8,738 nt of DNA, taken from Acidobacteriota bacterium. Lineage in GTDB: Bacteria; Acidobacteriota; UBA6911; RPQK01; JADFOI01. The translations under genes were made by a program, and so were the position numbers. Under the pieces are notes generated by a model. That model saw nothing but the letters and a program-made list of their open reading frames with translations. It was not told where the DNA came from and made no database searches. The DNA lies in the NCBI GenBank assembly GCA_022545645.1, contig JACZQQ010000107.1:1-8738 (forward strand), given 5' to 3'. Numbering within the stretch: position 1 is the stretch's first letter; each line of letters begins with the position of its first letter. This document shows, piece after piece, positions 1 to 6,468 of this stretch.

Positions 1-1189
1 CAAGCCCCAAATCCTTGAGTTGATCAAGGAACTGGGACTTGGCGATGAGGTCATGGGATCCAATGACCAACTGCGTCAAACCTTTGTCCTTCAGGACTCC
101 AGGCTCCAACCCCTTCCCCAGGGTATGGAGTTTCTCTCCCCTGTTCGTGTTCGGCCTTTTTGGTCCTCCAGCCTGATCAGTACCCAAGGCAAGCTTCGAG
201 CCTTCCTGGAACCCCTGGTCAGACCCAGTAGCGGAGACATGAGCGTAGACGCTTTTCTCACCCGTCGTCTGGGACGCGAGCTGACAGAAAAGGTGGCCGA
301 GCCGCTCGTTTCAGCCATTTACGGAGGGGACATCCGCGAGTTGAGTACAGCCAGTGCTCTTCCCCGCGTCTACCAGATCGAACAAAAGTTTGGGAGCCTG
401 TGGAGAGGCATGCGCAGGACTTCAAGACAGCGTTCTTCCTCCTCCCAACCTGCTTTTCTCACCCTGCGACCCGGGATGTCCTCTCTCATCAACGGGTTGA
501 CCGAGCAACTCTCTGAGATTTCGATTCACCGAAACGTGGTGGACATCCAGGTCCAGTGGGACTCCTCCTGCTACCGCGTCAAGAGCCCCTCATTCGAAGA
601 TACTTTCGACTCGCTCGTGCTGTCGACGCCGGCATCGCCAGCTGCTGAAATCGTGGAACCGGTGAGTCCTGAAACAGCCCGGGTTTTGAGGCAGATTCCC
701 TATTTCTCGACGGTCATCGTTTATTTGGCCTACAAACGAGAAGAATTCTCACACCCTTTAAACGGGCACGGCTTCGTCGTGCCCCGAAAAGAAGCCACCG
801 TTCTCGATGCCTGCACCTGGGTCAGCAGTAAGTTCGCAGGCCGTTGCCCAGCCGACACCGTGCTGCTTCGATGTTCCATCCAGGATGGCCGGCACCAACG
901 AGCCGAGATTTCGGATCAAGAAGCTGTCCAGAAGGTTCACAACGAGCTGCAGCGAATTTTGGGGATTACCTGCCAGCCCGTCTTTACTCGGGTCCTGCAC
1001 GCTCGAAAAGCCTTACCGCAACTCACCCTCGGTCATGCCCAGAGAATGGATCAAATCAGTCGAGCCCTGAAAGGGCATCCCGGGCTCTTTTTGACGGGAG
1101 CTTATTTCGGGGGTGTGGGCATGCCCGATTGCATCGAAACAGCACGCCGCACGGCCCGGCAAGCCGTTGACTTCGTGAAGTCCCCCTAG
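1..1189 (+). CDS. hemY: Oxygen-dependent protoporphyrinogen/coproporphyrinogen oxidase, HemY type, 5'-truncated
   Basis: This FAD-dependent enzyme oxidises protoporphyrinogen IX (or coproporphyrinogen III) late in haem biosynthesis. The reading frame is open from base 2, so the gene begins outside the window; about 395 C-terminal residues are present and the N-terminal GxGxxG dinucleotide-binding motif is missing. A TTG at position 20 is only an internal codon, because the residues before it (KPQILEL) already fit the family. Family hallmarks are a segment reading AFLTRRLG, followed by EPLVSAIYGGD and later FGSLWRGM, and the C-terminal FAD-contact stretch GLFLTGAYFGGVGMPDCIE. Position and spacing of these agree with HemY/PPOX proteins of about 460-480 residues. 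The E. coli HemG flavodoxin-type enzyme is unrelated. Whether the substrate is proto- or coproporphyrinogen cannot be decided without the rest of the haem genes. It shares no evident function with the downstream pump and is probably a separate transcription unit. Confidence 0.9.
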   Translation, partial: KPQILELIKELGLGDEVMGSNDQLRQTFVLQDSRLQPLPQGMEFLSPVRVRPFWSSSLISTQGKLRAFLEPLVRPSSGDMSVDAFLTRRLGRELTEKVAEPLVSAIYGGDIRELSTASALPRVYQIEQKFGSLWRGMRRTSRQRSSSSQPAFLTLRPGMSSLINGLTEQLSEISIHRNVVDIQVQWDSSCYRVKSPSFEDTFDSLVLSTPASPAAEIVEPVSPETARVLRQIPYFSTVIVYLAYKREEFSHPLNGHGFVVPRKEATVLDACTWVSSKFAGRCPADTVLLRCSIQDGRHQRAEISDQEAVQKVHNELQRILGITCQPVFTRVLHARKALPQLTLGHAQRMDQISRALKGHPGLFLTGAYFGGVGMPDCIETARRTARQAVDFVKSP

Positions 1190-1230
1190 CCCGAATGCTG
1201 CATGGTCCGGGCTAGGTCTTTGCCCCTCTC
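1185..1230 (+). terminator. Probable terminator of hemY, overlapping its stop codon
   Basis: A perfect 9-bp inverted repeat, CCTAGCCCG (1185-1193) and CGGGCTAGG (1208-1216), includes the TAG stop codon. The 14-nt loop holds a further short ATGC/GCAT palindrome. It is followed by a pyrimidine-rich stretch (TCTTTGCCCCTCTCCTTCTC), not a clean T-run, so intrinsic termination is plausible but not textbook. Its position between two functionally unrelated genes supports a terminator. Confidence 0.5.
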
Positions 1231-1293
1231 CTTCTCCCATTCTTTTCGGCCAAGCGGCCTCTACCTCTGGACCTACTAAAACTGTCAACAAAC

Positions 1294-1323
1294 TTGAAGA
1301 AGACGCCAATCTCGTTCTACAAT
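1294..1323 (+). promoter_or_regulatory. Candidate sigma70-like promoter of the cus operon
   Basis: TTGAAG (1294-1299, 4 of 6 matches to the -35 consensus) and TACAAT (1318-1323, 5 of 6 matches to the -10 consensus) are separated by 18 bp. The expected transcription start is near 1329-1331, directly before the ATG at 1332. No obvious MerR-type dyad lies in the spacer. This is a motif match by eye and needs transcript data. Confidence 0.4.
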
Positions 1324-1331
1324 GGTCACAA

Positions 1332-1688
1332 ATGCATAGAGTTAGCATTCTTGCCCTCACCGTTTTTATGACATTCAGCCTGATGGGTATCGGCCTTTCA
1401 GTGTGTCGCAGCTTTATGGACCCTGATTGTATGGCTCGAATGTCTGGAACTTCTCAGGACATGGATCATTGCAAGAAGATGTGCCAGTTGGGCCAAGACG
1501 AATCACCCTTTGTTCTTGAAAAGGCACAGCCGAAAGTCTCTTCCGATATTACTTCCGTTTTAGTCCTGCCTTTAGTGCCACCAATCAGTACTCATCTTCA
1601 TTGGATTCATAAGACTTCGCGATTCGAAGTTCCCAACATACTTCCTAGAGGAGAAGTGTATCTCCTCAACGGCTCTTTTCTGATTTAG
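1332..1688 (+). CDS. Small exported Cys/Met/His-rich protein at the head of the cus operon, function unknown
   Basis: I do not recognise this 118-residue protein. Residues 4-24 are hydrophobic and look like a signal peptide or membrane anchor. They are followed by a compact cluster of potential soft-metal ligands: Cys25, Met29, Cys33, Met34, Met37, Met44, His46, Cys47, Met50 and Cys51. A second hydrophobic stretch (about 73-87) precedes His88, His90 and His93, and the protein ends in YLLNGSFLI. Cys, Met and His are the usual Cu(I)/Ag(I) ligands, so a periplasmic metal-binding or metal-handling role in front of a copper/silver pump is a reasonable inference, not a demonstrated one. It lies 148 nt upstream of cusB on the same strand. 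The ATG has no convincing Shine-Dalgarno sequence. No other ATG, GTG or TTG start is seen in the roughly 70 nt of open frame upstream of it. A nearby ATG at 1322 opens only five codons. That this is a real gene rests on composition, signal peptide and position. Confidence 0.65.
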   Translation: MHRVSILALTVFMTFSLMGIGLSVCRSFMDPDCMARMSGTSQDMDHCKKMCQLGQDESPFVLEKAQPKVSSDITSVLVLPLVPPISTHLHWIHKTSRFEVPNILPRGEVYLLNGSFLI

Positions 1689-1744
1689 TCTCCTGCCTGT
1701 TTTTGATTCCCTTCCCGTCTCAGGGAAGCTGTTCTCCAAATTGT

Positions 1745-1810
1745 TTGAACTGATTTGAGGGCTGCTCAGTGGTGAGTGGGCTTAGTTTCACCTCCCTTGA
1801 GCCAGTTCAA
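1745..1810 (+). promoter_or_regulatory. Long imperfect hairpin in the leader before cusB
   Basis: TTGAACTG (1745-1752) pairs perfectly with CAGTTCAA (1803-1810). The stem continues inward over 1753-1761 and 1794-1802 with one A/C mismatch, three G.U-type pairs and then A-T and G-C pairs, giving 16 of 17 positions paired. A nested GGTGA (1771-1775) / TCACC (1788-1792) can form inside the loop. No T-run follows, so it is not an ordinary terminator. It ends 26 nt before the cusB start codon, where it could act as an RNA structure affecting translation or mRNA stability. The half-sites are too far apart for a simple operator. Confidence 0.4.
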
Positions 1811-1836
1811 TCGTGAGAAAGGTTTAGTGCAGGAAT

Positions 1837-3165
1837 ATGAACAAGAAGTTATCGGTCAGTTTAATCCTGGTCAGTATCGTCCTGGCGAGTGCTCTGATCT
1901 TCTTCTGGAACCAGGCACCCGCCTCGTGGTTACAGGAAACAGTTACGGGTGAACATCAGCTTGTTCCCGTCACCGGCGAAGACGGGGAGATTGAGTACTG
2001 GACGTGTACCATGCACCCTTCGGTGAGGATGAAGGAGCCGGGAACGTGTCCCATCTGTGCTATGGACCTGGTACCTGTTCTAAAGAGGTCGCCCTCAGCT
2101 TTGGCCAATGGGTCCACGAACTCCGCCCAGCAGCTAGCAGGGGATAAATCCACTTTCACGGTCGATCCCCGCCGGCAGCAGCTGATCAATGTTCAGACCA
2201 CTGAGGTCGAAGTTCACTCTCTGGAGAAAGTCATTCGGACGGTGGCAACGCTGGAGCTGGACGAGACCAGGATCGAATACGTTCACCCCAAGATTCAAGG
2301 TTGGATCGACAAGGTATTCGTGGACTTCACACTTCAGCACGTGAATGAGGGGGATCCTCTTTTTTCGATTTACAGCCCGGAATTGGTTTCGACTCAAGAG
2401 GAATATTTACTGGCTTTAAAGACTGCTGAGAACCTGGCAGACAGTCCTTTTGAACACGTCTCCAGTGGAGCTCGATCATTGTTTGAGGCAACTCGCCGCA
2501 GACTGGAACTCTTCGACATCACTGACGAGCAAATAGAACAACTCGAGAAGAGCGGGCAAGTGCAGAAACACTTGATTGTCTATTCCCCTGCTAGCGGCTA
2601 TGTCGTGGAGAAGAACGCCTTTCCCAATATGTATGTCACTCCCGAAACCAAGATCTATACCATTGCCGACCACACGAGAATCTGGGCCTACGTTGAGATT
2701 TACGAAAATGAGATTTCTTACGTCCGCGAAGGTCAGAGGGTCGCGATGAGCACTACTGCTTATCCAGGAGAAGTTTTCCGCGGAGATATCACTTATGTGT
2801 ATCCACACCTCAATGAAGAAACACGCACCATGCGGGTGCGTCTGGAGTTTCCCAATCCCGAGTTGAAGCTAAAACCGGGAATGTATTCCAACATCGAAAT
2901 CCAGGTGCCTCTTGGAGCAACTCTGGCCGTTCCGGAAAGTGCTGTCTTGAGAACCGGCAAGCGAGACCTGGTCTTTGTGGACCTGGGGTCAGGAACAATG
3001 CAGTTGCGGCAGGTACAGGTCGGCGCCAAGGCGGGCGGCTACTACGAGATTCTGAAGGGCCTACAGACGGGCGAACGGGTTGTCTCGGCAGCCAACTTTC
3101 TGATTGATGCGGAAAGTAAGGTACAGGGAGTGGAGGCAAGCTGGGAGACGCCGAAACCACGCTGA
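1837..3165 (+). CDS. cusB: Heavy-metal RND efflux periplasmic adaptor (membrane fusion protein) with N-terminal heavy-metal-binding domain
   Basis: This is the adaptor that links the inner-membrane pump CusA to the outer-membrane channel CusC and passes Cu(I)/Ag(I) to the pump. Residues 5-24 form an uncleaved anchor or signal sequence, and no lipobox is present. Residues 54-81 are a heavy-metal-binding domain with Cys57, Met59, His60, Cys71, Cys74 and Met76; the usual CPMHP is CTMHP here, and CPxCGM is CPICAM. The adaptor body follows: a barrel-sandwich half around HPKIQGWIDKVFV, the SIYSPELVSTQEEYL entry to the alpha-helical hairpin, the second lipoyl-like half (YSPASGYVVEKN), then the beta-barrel and membrane-proximal domain (IWAYVEIYENE, LKPGMYSNIEI). 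The length of 442 residues is usual for the family. The ATG is the first possible start, since an in-frame TAG lies four codons upstream. The ribosome site is weak: AGGA only 2 nt away, or AGAAAGG 14 nt away. It is followed by cusA after 16 nt. Confidence 0.93.
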   Translation: MNKKLSVSLILVSIVLASALIFFWNQAPASWLQETVTGEHQLVPVTGEDGEIEYWTCTMHPSVRMKEPGTCPICAMDLVPVLKRSPSALANGSTNSAQQLAGDKSTFTVDPRRQQLINVQTTEVEVHSLEKVIRTVATLELDETRIEYVHPKIQGWIDKVFVDFTLQHVNEGDPLFSIYSPELVSTQEEYLLALKTAENLADSPFEHVSSGARSLFEATRRRLELFDITDEQIEQLEKSGQVQKHLIVYSPASGYVVEKNAFPNMYVTPETKIYTIADHTRIWAYVEIYENEISYVREGQRVAMSTTAYPGEVFRGDITYVYPHLNEETRTMRVRLEFPNPELKLKPGMYSNIEIQVPLGATLAVPESAVLRTGKRDLVFVDLGSGTMQLRQVQVGAKAGGYYEILKGLQTGERVVSAANFLIDAESKVQGVEASWETPKPR

Positions 3166-3181
3166 GTGTGGGTTGAAACCA

Positions 3182-6100
3182 ATGATCGAAACAATCATTC
3201 GATTCAGCGCAAAAAATCGGTTCCTGGTCTTTCTGATCATGACATTTGCCACAGCCTGGGGGCTGTGGGCCATCTCCAACATCACGCTGGACGCGATCCC
3301 GGATCTTTCCGATGTCCAGGTGATTGTGTTTACAGAATGGCCGGGGCGAAGTCCTGACCTGGTGGAGGACCAAATCACCTATCCGATCGTGGCGGCCATG
3401 CTCTCCGCTCCCAACGTCCAGCTCGTCCGTGGCATCTCCCAGTTCGGTTATTCCTACGTCTACATCATCTTTGAAGATGGAACCGAAATGTACTGGGCCA
3501 GAAGCCGAATTCTGGAGTATCTGCAAAAGATCACCGGACAATTACCCGAAGGAACCAATCCCATACTGGGCCCCGATGCTACCGGAGTGGGATGGGTCTT
3601 TGAATACGCACTGGTTGACGAAACCGGGCGCTACAACCTGGCTCAACTTCGCTCCTTTCAGGATTGGTATCTGCGTTACTGGTTGGAGTCGGTACCTGGT
3701 GTAGCCGAAGTGGCCAGTGTGGGAGGCTTCGTCAAGCAATATCAGGTGGAACTCGATCCCAACAAGCTCCTGGCCTACAACATCCCATTAGGGAAAGTCA
3801 TCGATGCCATCCGTGACAGTAACAACGATGTCGGAGGTCGCGTGATTGAAGTCGCAAGCACCGAGTACATGGTGCGGGGACGCGGTTACATCCAATCACT
3901 CCAAGATATCGAGTCCATTCCCGTGATGACCGATGGAAAGGGCACTCCGGTTTACGTCCGAGATCTGGGAACGGTTCAATTCGGACCGGATATGCGCCGG
4001 GGCGTTGCAGAACTGGATGGTAAAGGGGAAGTGGTCGGCGCCATTGTGGTAATGCGCTATGGGGAAAACGCCCTGACCGTCATCGATCGAGTTAAAACCA
4101 GGTTGCAGGAAGTGGAAGGCTCCCTGCCCGAGGGCGTCAAACTGGTCGTTACCTACGATCGTTCCGAGCTGATCTTGAGAGCCGTTGAAACGTTACAGGA
4201 AAAGCTGACCGAGGAAATGATTGTCGTCAGTGTCGTCATTATTGTCTTCTTGCTTCATTTGCGCAGCTCCTTCATTCCCATCCTGGCTTTACCCCTGGCC
4301 ATCATCATGGCGTTTATCCCCATGTATTACATGAAGGTCACCGCCAATATCATGTCTCTGGGAGGAATCGCTATCGCCATCGGAGCTATGGTGGATGCTT
4401 CCATTGTCCTGATCGAAAACGCCCACAAAAAGCTGGACGAATGGAAATCTCAGGGAAGATCTGGGAACAGAAGCGACGTTCTGATCCAGTCATTTTGCGA
4501 AGTGGGACCTTCCATCTTTGTCTCCCTGCTCGTGATCACGGTTTCCTTTCTCCCGGTGTTCACTCTACAAGCCCAGGAAGGCCGACTCTTCAAACCGCTG
4601 GCCTATACCAAAACTTTCTCCATGTTCTTTGCGGCTCTGCTGGCCATCACCCTGGTGCCCGCTCTGGGAGCCTTGCTGATCAAGGGAAAAATCCGCCCCG
4701 AAGAAAAGCATCCGATCAGCCGGATCCTCCACGCGATTTATACCCCGATACTGACTTTCATTCTGCGCTTTCCGAAGAGCTTCATGTTTGTGAGCTTCTT
4801 GCTCGTACTGTCCACGGTCCCGGCATTCATGCAGCTCGGATCGGAGTTTATGCCTCCTTTAAATGAAGGGTCCTTGCTTTTTATGCCCACTGCGGTCCCC
4901 GGAATGCCGATCACCGAAGCCACCAGGATCCTTCAGACACAGGACAAACTTCTGCGCCAATTCCCCGAAGTGGAGAGGGTGTTTGGAAAGATCGGAAGAG
5001 CCGATACATCCACCGATCCAGCTCCTTTGAGCATGGTTGAAACCGTGGTGCTTTTGAAGCCTCAGGAAGACTGGGAACGGGTGCATGAAGAACGCTGGTA
5101 CTCCAGTTGGATGCCAGACCGGGTCCAACCCATATTCAGAACCATTTGGCCCGAGGAGCGCCCCAAGTCGTGGGAGGAGTTGGTTCAGGAGATGGATGCC
5201 CAATTGAAATTTCCAGGGATGGCCAACATTTGGTGGATGCCCGTTCAAACTCGGACCGAGATGCTGTCCACCGGCATGCGCAGTAATCTCGGAGTCAAGG
5301 TCTTCGGCCCCGATCTGGAGAAGATCGAGGAGATTGCCGTTCAGATTGAGAATGTCCTCCAAGACGTACCCGGTACGCGCAGTGCTTTCGCAGAACGAGT
5401 GATGGGAGGCTACTATTTTGATTTCAAGATTAACCGGGAGGAAGCAGCCCGTTATGGTCTGACCGTCGGAGATGTGCAGGAGATTATAGAGACGGCTATC
5501 GGGGGCAAGAACATTGGCTATACCATCGAAGGCAGAGAGCGCTACCCCATCAACGTACGCTATCCACGGGAGCTTCGCAACGATATAGAGGGGCTGGGGA
5601 GAGTACTGATTCCCACCCCCTCCGGTGCCCAAATCCCCATTTCGCTGCTGGCTGATATGGAATATACGCAGGGACCACCGATGATTCGGAGCGAAGATGG
5701 CCAGTTGGTGGGATACGTGTTTGTCGATGTCACCCACGAGGACTACGAGGGCTACGTCGAGCAAGCTCAACAAATCGTTGCAAACCAGGTCGAAATACCG
5801 CCTGGTTATCGTCTCGAATGGTCGGGACAGTACAAGTATTTGCTGCGCATGAAGCAGCGGCTGACCTACATTATTCCCATTACACTCTTCATCATCTTCG
5901 TCCTGCTCTACCTGAACTTTGGGTCCTGGAAGGAACCCCTCATCGTGTTCCTGGCGGTTCCCTTTTCGCTCATTGGATCGTTCTGGTTCCTGTACTTCTT
6001 GGATTACAACCTGAGTATCGCGGTGTGGGTGGGGATTATTGCTCTGGCGGGCCTGGAGGCCGAGATGGGAGTGGTCTTGCTGCTCTACCTGCAACTCGCC

Positions 6101-6442
6101 CACCAGAAGTGGAAGAAAGAGGGAAGAATGCGACATGTGGCGGATCTCAAGGAGGCTATTCACTACGGCGCAGTCCAGCGACTGCGTCCCAAGCTCATGA
6201 CCGTACTGACAACCTTTATGGGCCTGCTTCCCATCATGTGGGCATCGACCTACGAAACAGGGGCCGACGTGATGAAACGCATGGCCGCTCCCATGGTGGG
6301 GGGACTGGCGACTTCTTTTATTCTGGGGCTCACCATTTATCCGGCGGTCTTCTTTGTCTGGAAACGTTACGAGATGGAAGGACTGTCCGCTACCCTGCGC
6401 GACTTGATTCCCTTCAGAAATCGGCCCAAACGCCCCAATTAG
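3182..6442 (+). CDS. cusA: Copper/silver RND efflux pump, inner-membrane transporter (HME-RND, monovalent-metal branch)
   Basis: This 1086-residue proton-driven transporter moves Cu(I)/Ag(I) from the periplasm or inner membrane towards the outer-membrane channel, acting as a trimer. The TM4 motif GAMVDASIVLIENAHK with Asp405 marks the monovalent-metal group; zinc/cobalt/cadmium CzcA types instead carry DFGxxxDGA. The methionine triad of E. coli CusA (M573, M623, M672) corresponds to Met568 (LLFMP), Met618 (LSMVET) and Met694 (EMLSTG). The proton-relay residues D405, E939 and K984 correspond to Asp405, Glu961 and Lys1004. TM1 lies at about residues 14-32, with the two large periplasmic loops after TM1 and TM7. 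The frame is open to an ATG at 3104, but the extra 26 residues are basic and unlike the family; the ATG at 3182 gives the classic MIETIIRFSAKNRF start and identical D405 numbering. Between Met618 and Met694 there are 27 more residues than in E. coli CusA. No good Shine-Dalgarno is seen, so coupling to cusB is likely. Confidence 0.96.
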   Translation: MIETIIRFSAKNRFLVFLIMTFATAWGLWAISNITLDAIPDLSDVQVIVFTEWPGRSPDLVEDQITYPIVAAMLSAPNVQLVRGISQFGYSYVYIIFEDGTEMYWARSRILEYLQKITGQLPEGTNPILGPDATGVGWVFEYALVDETGRYNLAQLRSFQDWYLRYWLESVPGVAEVASVGGFVKQYQVELDPNKLLAYNIPLGKVIDAIRDSNNDVGGRVIEVASTEYMVRGRGYIQSLQDIESIPVMTDGKGTPVYVRDLGTVQFGPDMRRGVAELDGKGEVVGAIVVMRYGENALTVIDRVKTRLQEVEGSLPEGVKLVVTYDRSELILRAVETLQEKLTEEMIVVSVVIIVFLLHLRSSFIPILALPLAIIMAFIPMYYMKVTANIMSLGGIAIAIGAMVDASIVLIENAHKKLDEWKSQGRSGNRSDVLIQSFCEVGPSIFVSLLVITVSFLPVFTLQAQEGRLFKPLAYTKTFSMFFAALLAITLVPALGALLIKGKIRPEEKHPISRILHAIYTPILTFILRFPKSFMFVSFLLVLSTVPAFMQLGSEFMPPLNEGSLLFMPTAVPGMPITEATRILQTQDKLLRQFPEVERVFGKIGRADTSTDPAPLSMVETVVLLKPQEDWERVHEERWYSSWMPDRVQPIFRTIWPEERPKSWEELVQEMDAQLKFPGMANIWWMPVQTRTEMLSTGMRSNLGVKVFGPDLEKIEEIAVQIENVLQDVPGTRSAFAERVMGGYYFDFKINREEAARYGLTVGDVQEIIETAIGGKNIGYTIEGRERYPINVRYPRELRNDIEGLGRVLIPTPSGAQIPISLLADMEYTQGPPMIRSEDGQLVGYVFVDVTHEDYEGYVEQAQQIVANQVEIPPGYRLEWSGQYKYLLRMKQRLTYIIPITLFIIFVLLYLNFGSWKEPLIVFLAVPFSLIGSFWFLYFLDYNLSIAVWVGIIALAGLEAEMGVVLLLYLQLAHQKWKKEGRMRHVADLKEAIHYGAVQRLRPKLMTVLTTFMGLLPIMWASTYETGADVMKRMAAPMVGGLATSFILGLTIYPAVFFVWKRYEMEGLSATLRDLIPFRNRPKRPN

Positions 6443-6454
6443 AGTTCGCTTACA

Positions 6455-6460
6455 GTGAGG
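6455..6460 (+). promoter_or_regulatory. Ribosome binding site deciding the cusC start
   Basis: GTGAGG lies 8 nt before the ATG at 6469. The cusC frame stays open far upstream inside cusA (to 5818), so this site, together with the signal peptide that begins at that ATG, fixes the start. It sits in the 26-nt gap after the cusA stop codon. Confidence 0.7.
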
Positions 6461-6468
6461 TTTGTATT

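Noticed and set aside
844..1170. Open frames in other phases inside hemY
   Set aside because: They overlap the conserved C-terminal half of the oxidase and show no motif of their own.
1648..1667. GAGGAG/CTCCTC hairpin at the 3' end of the small Cys/Met gene
   Set aside because: It is inside the coding region, only 6 bp, and not followed by a T-run directly; nothing supports termination there.
1711..1728. CTTCCC/GGGAAG 6-bp hairpin after the small gene's stop codon
   Set aside because: No T-run follows, and short stems of this size arise easily by chance; the larger hairpin at 1745-1810 is the better-supported structure.
3104..3181. Earlier ATG for cusA overlapping the end of cusB
   Set aside because: It adds 26 basic residues unlike the family. 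The ATG at 3182 gives the conserved N-terminus and numbering that matches E. coli CusA at D405.
2810..3541. A 243-codon minus-strand open frame across the cusB-cusA junction
   Set aside because: It is antisense to two well-supported genes, is Pro/Arg/Ser-rich in the way of shadow frames, and has no recognisable domain.
4859..6163. A 434-codon open frame on the minus strand inside cusA
   Set aside because: It lies fully antisense to a conserved transporter whose motifs are unambiguous. The translated product shows no family features, and long antisense frames are common opposite genes with strong codon bias.
5818..6468. Upstream extension of the cusC frame into cusA
   Set aside because: The extension overlaps cusA in another frame and reads as low-complexity nonsense. 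A good ribosome site and signal peptide place the start at 6469.
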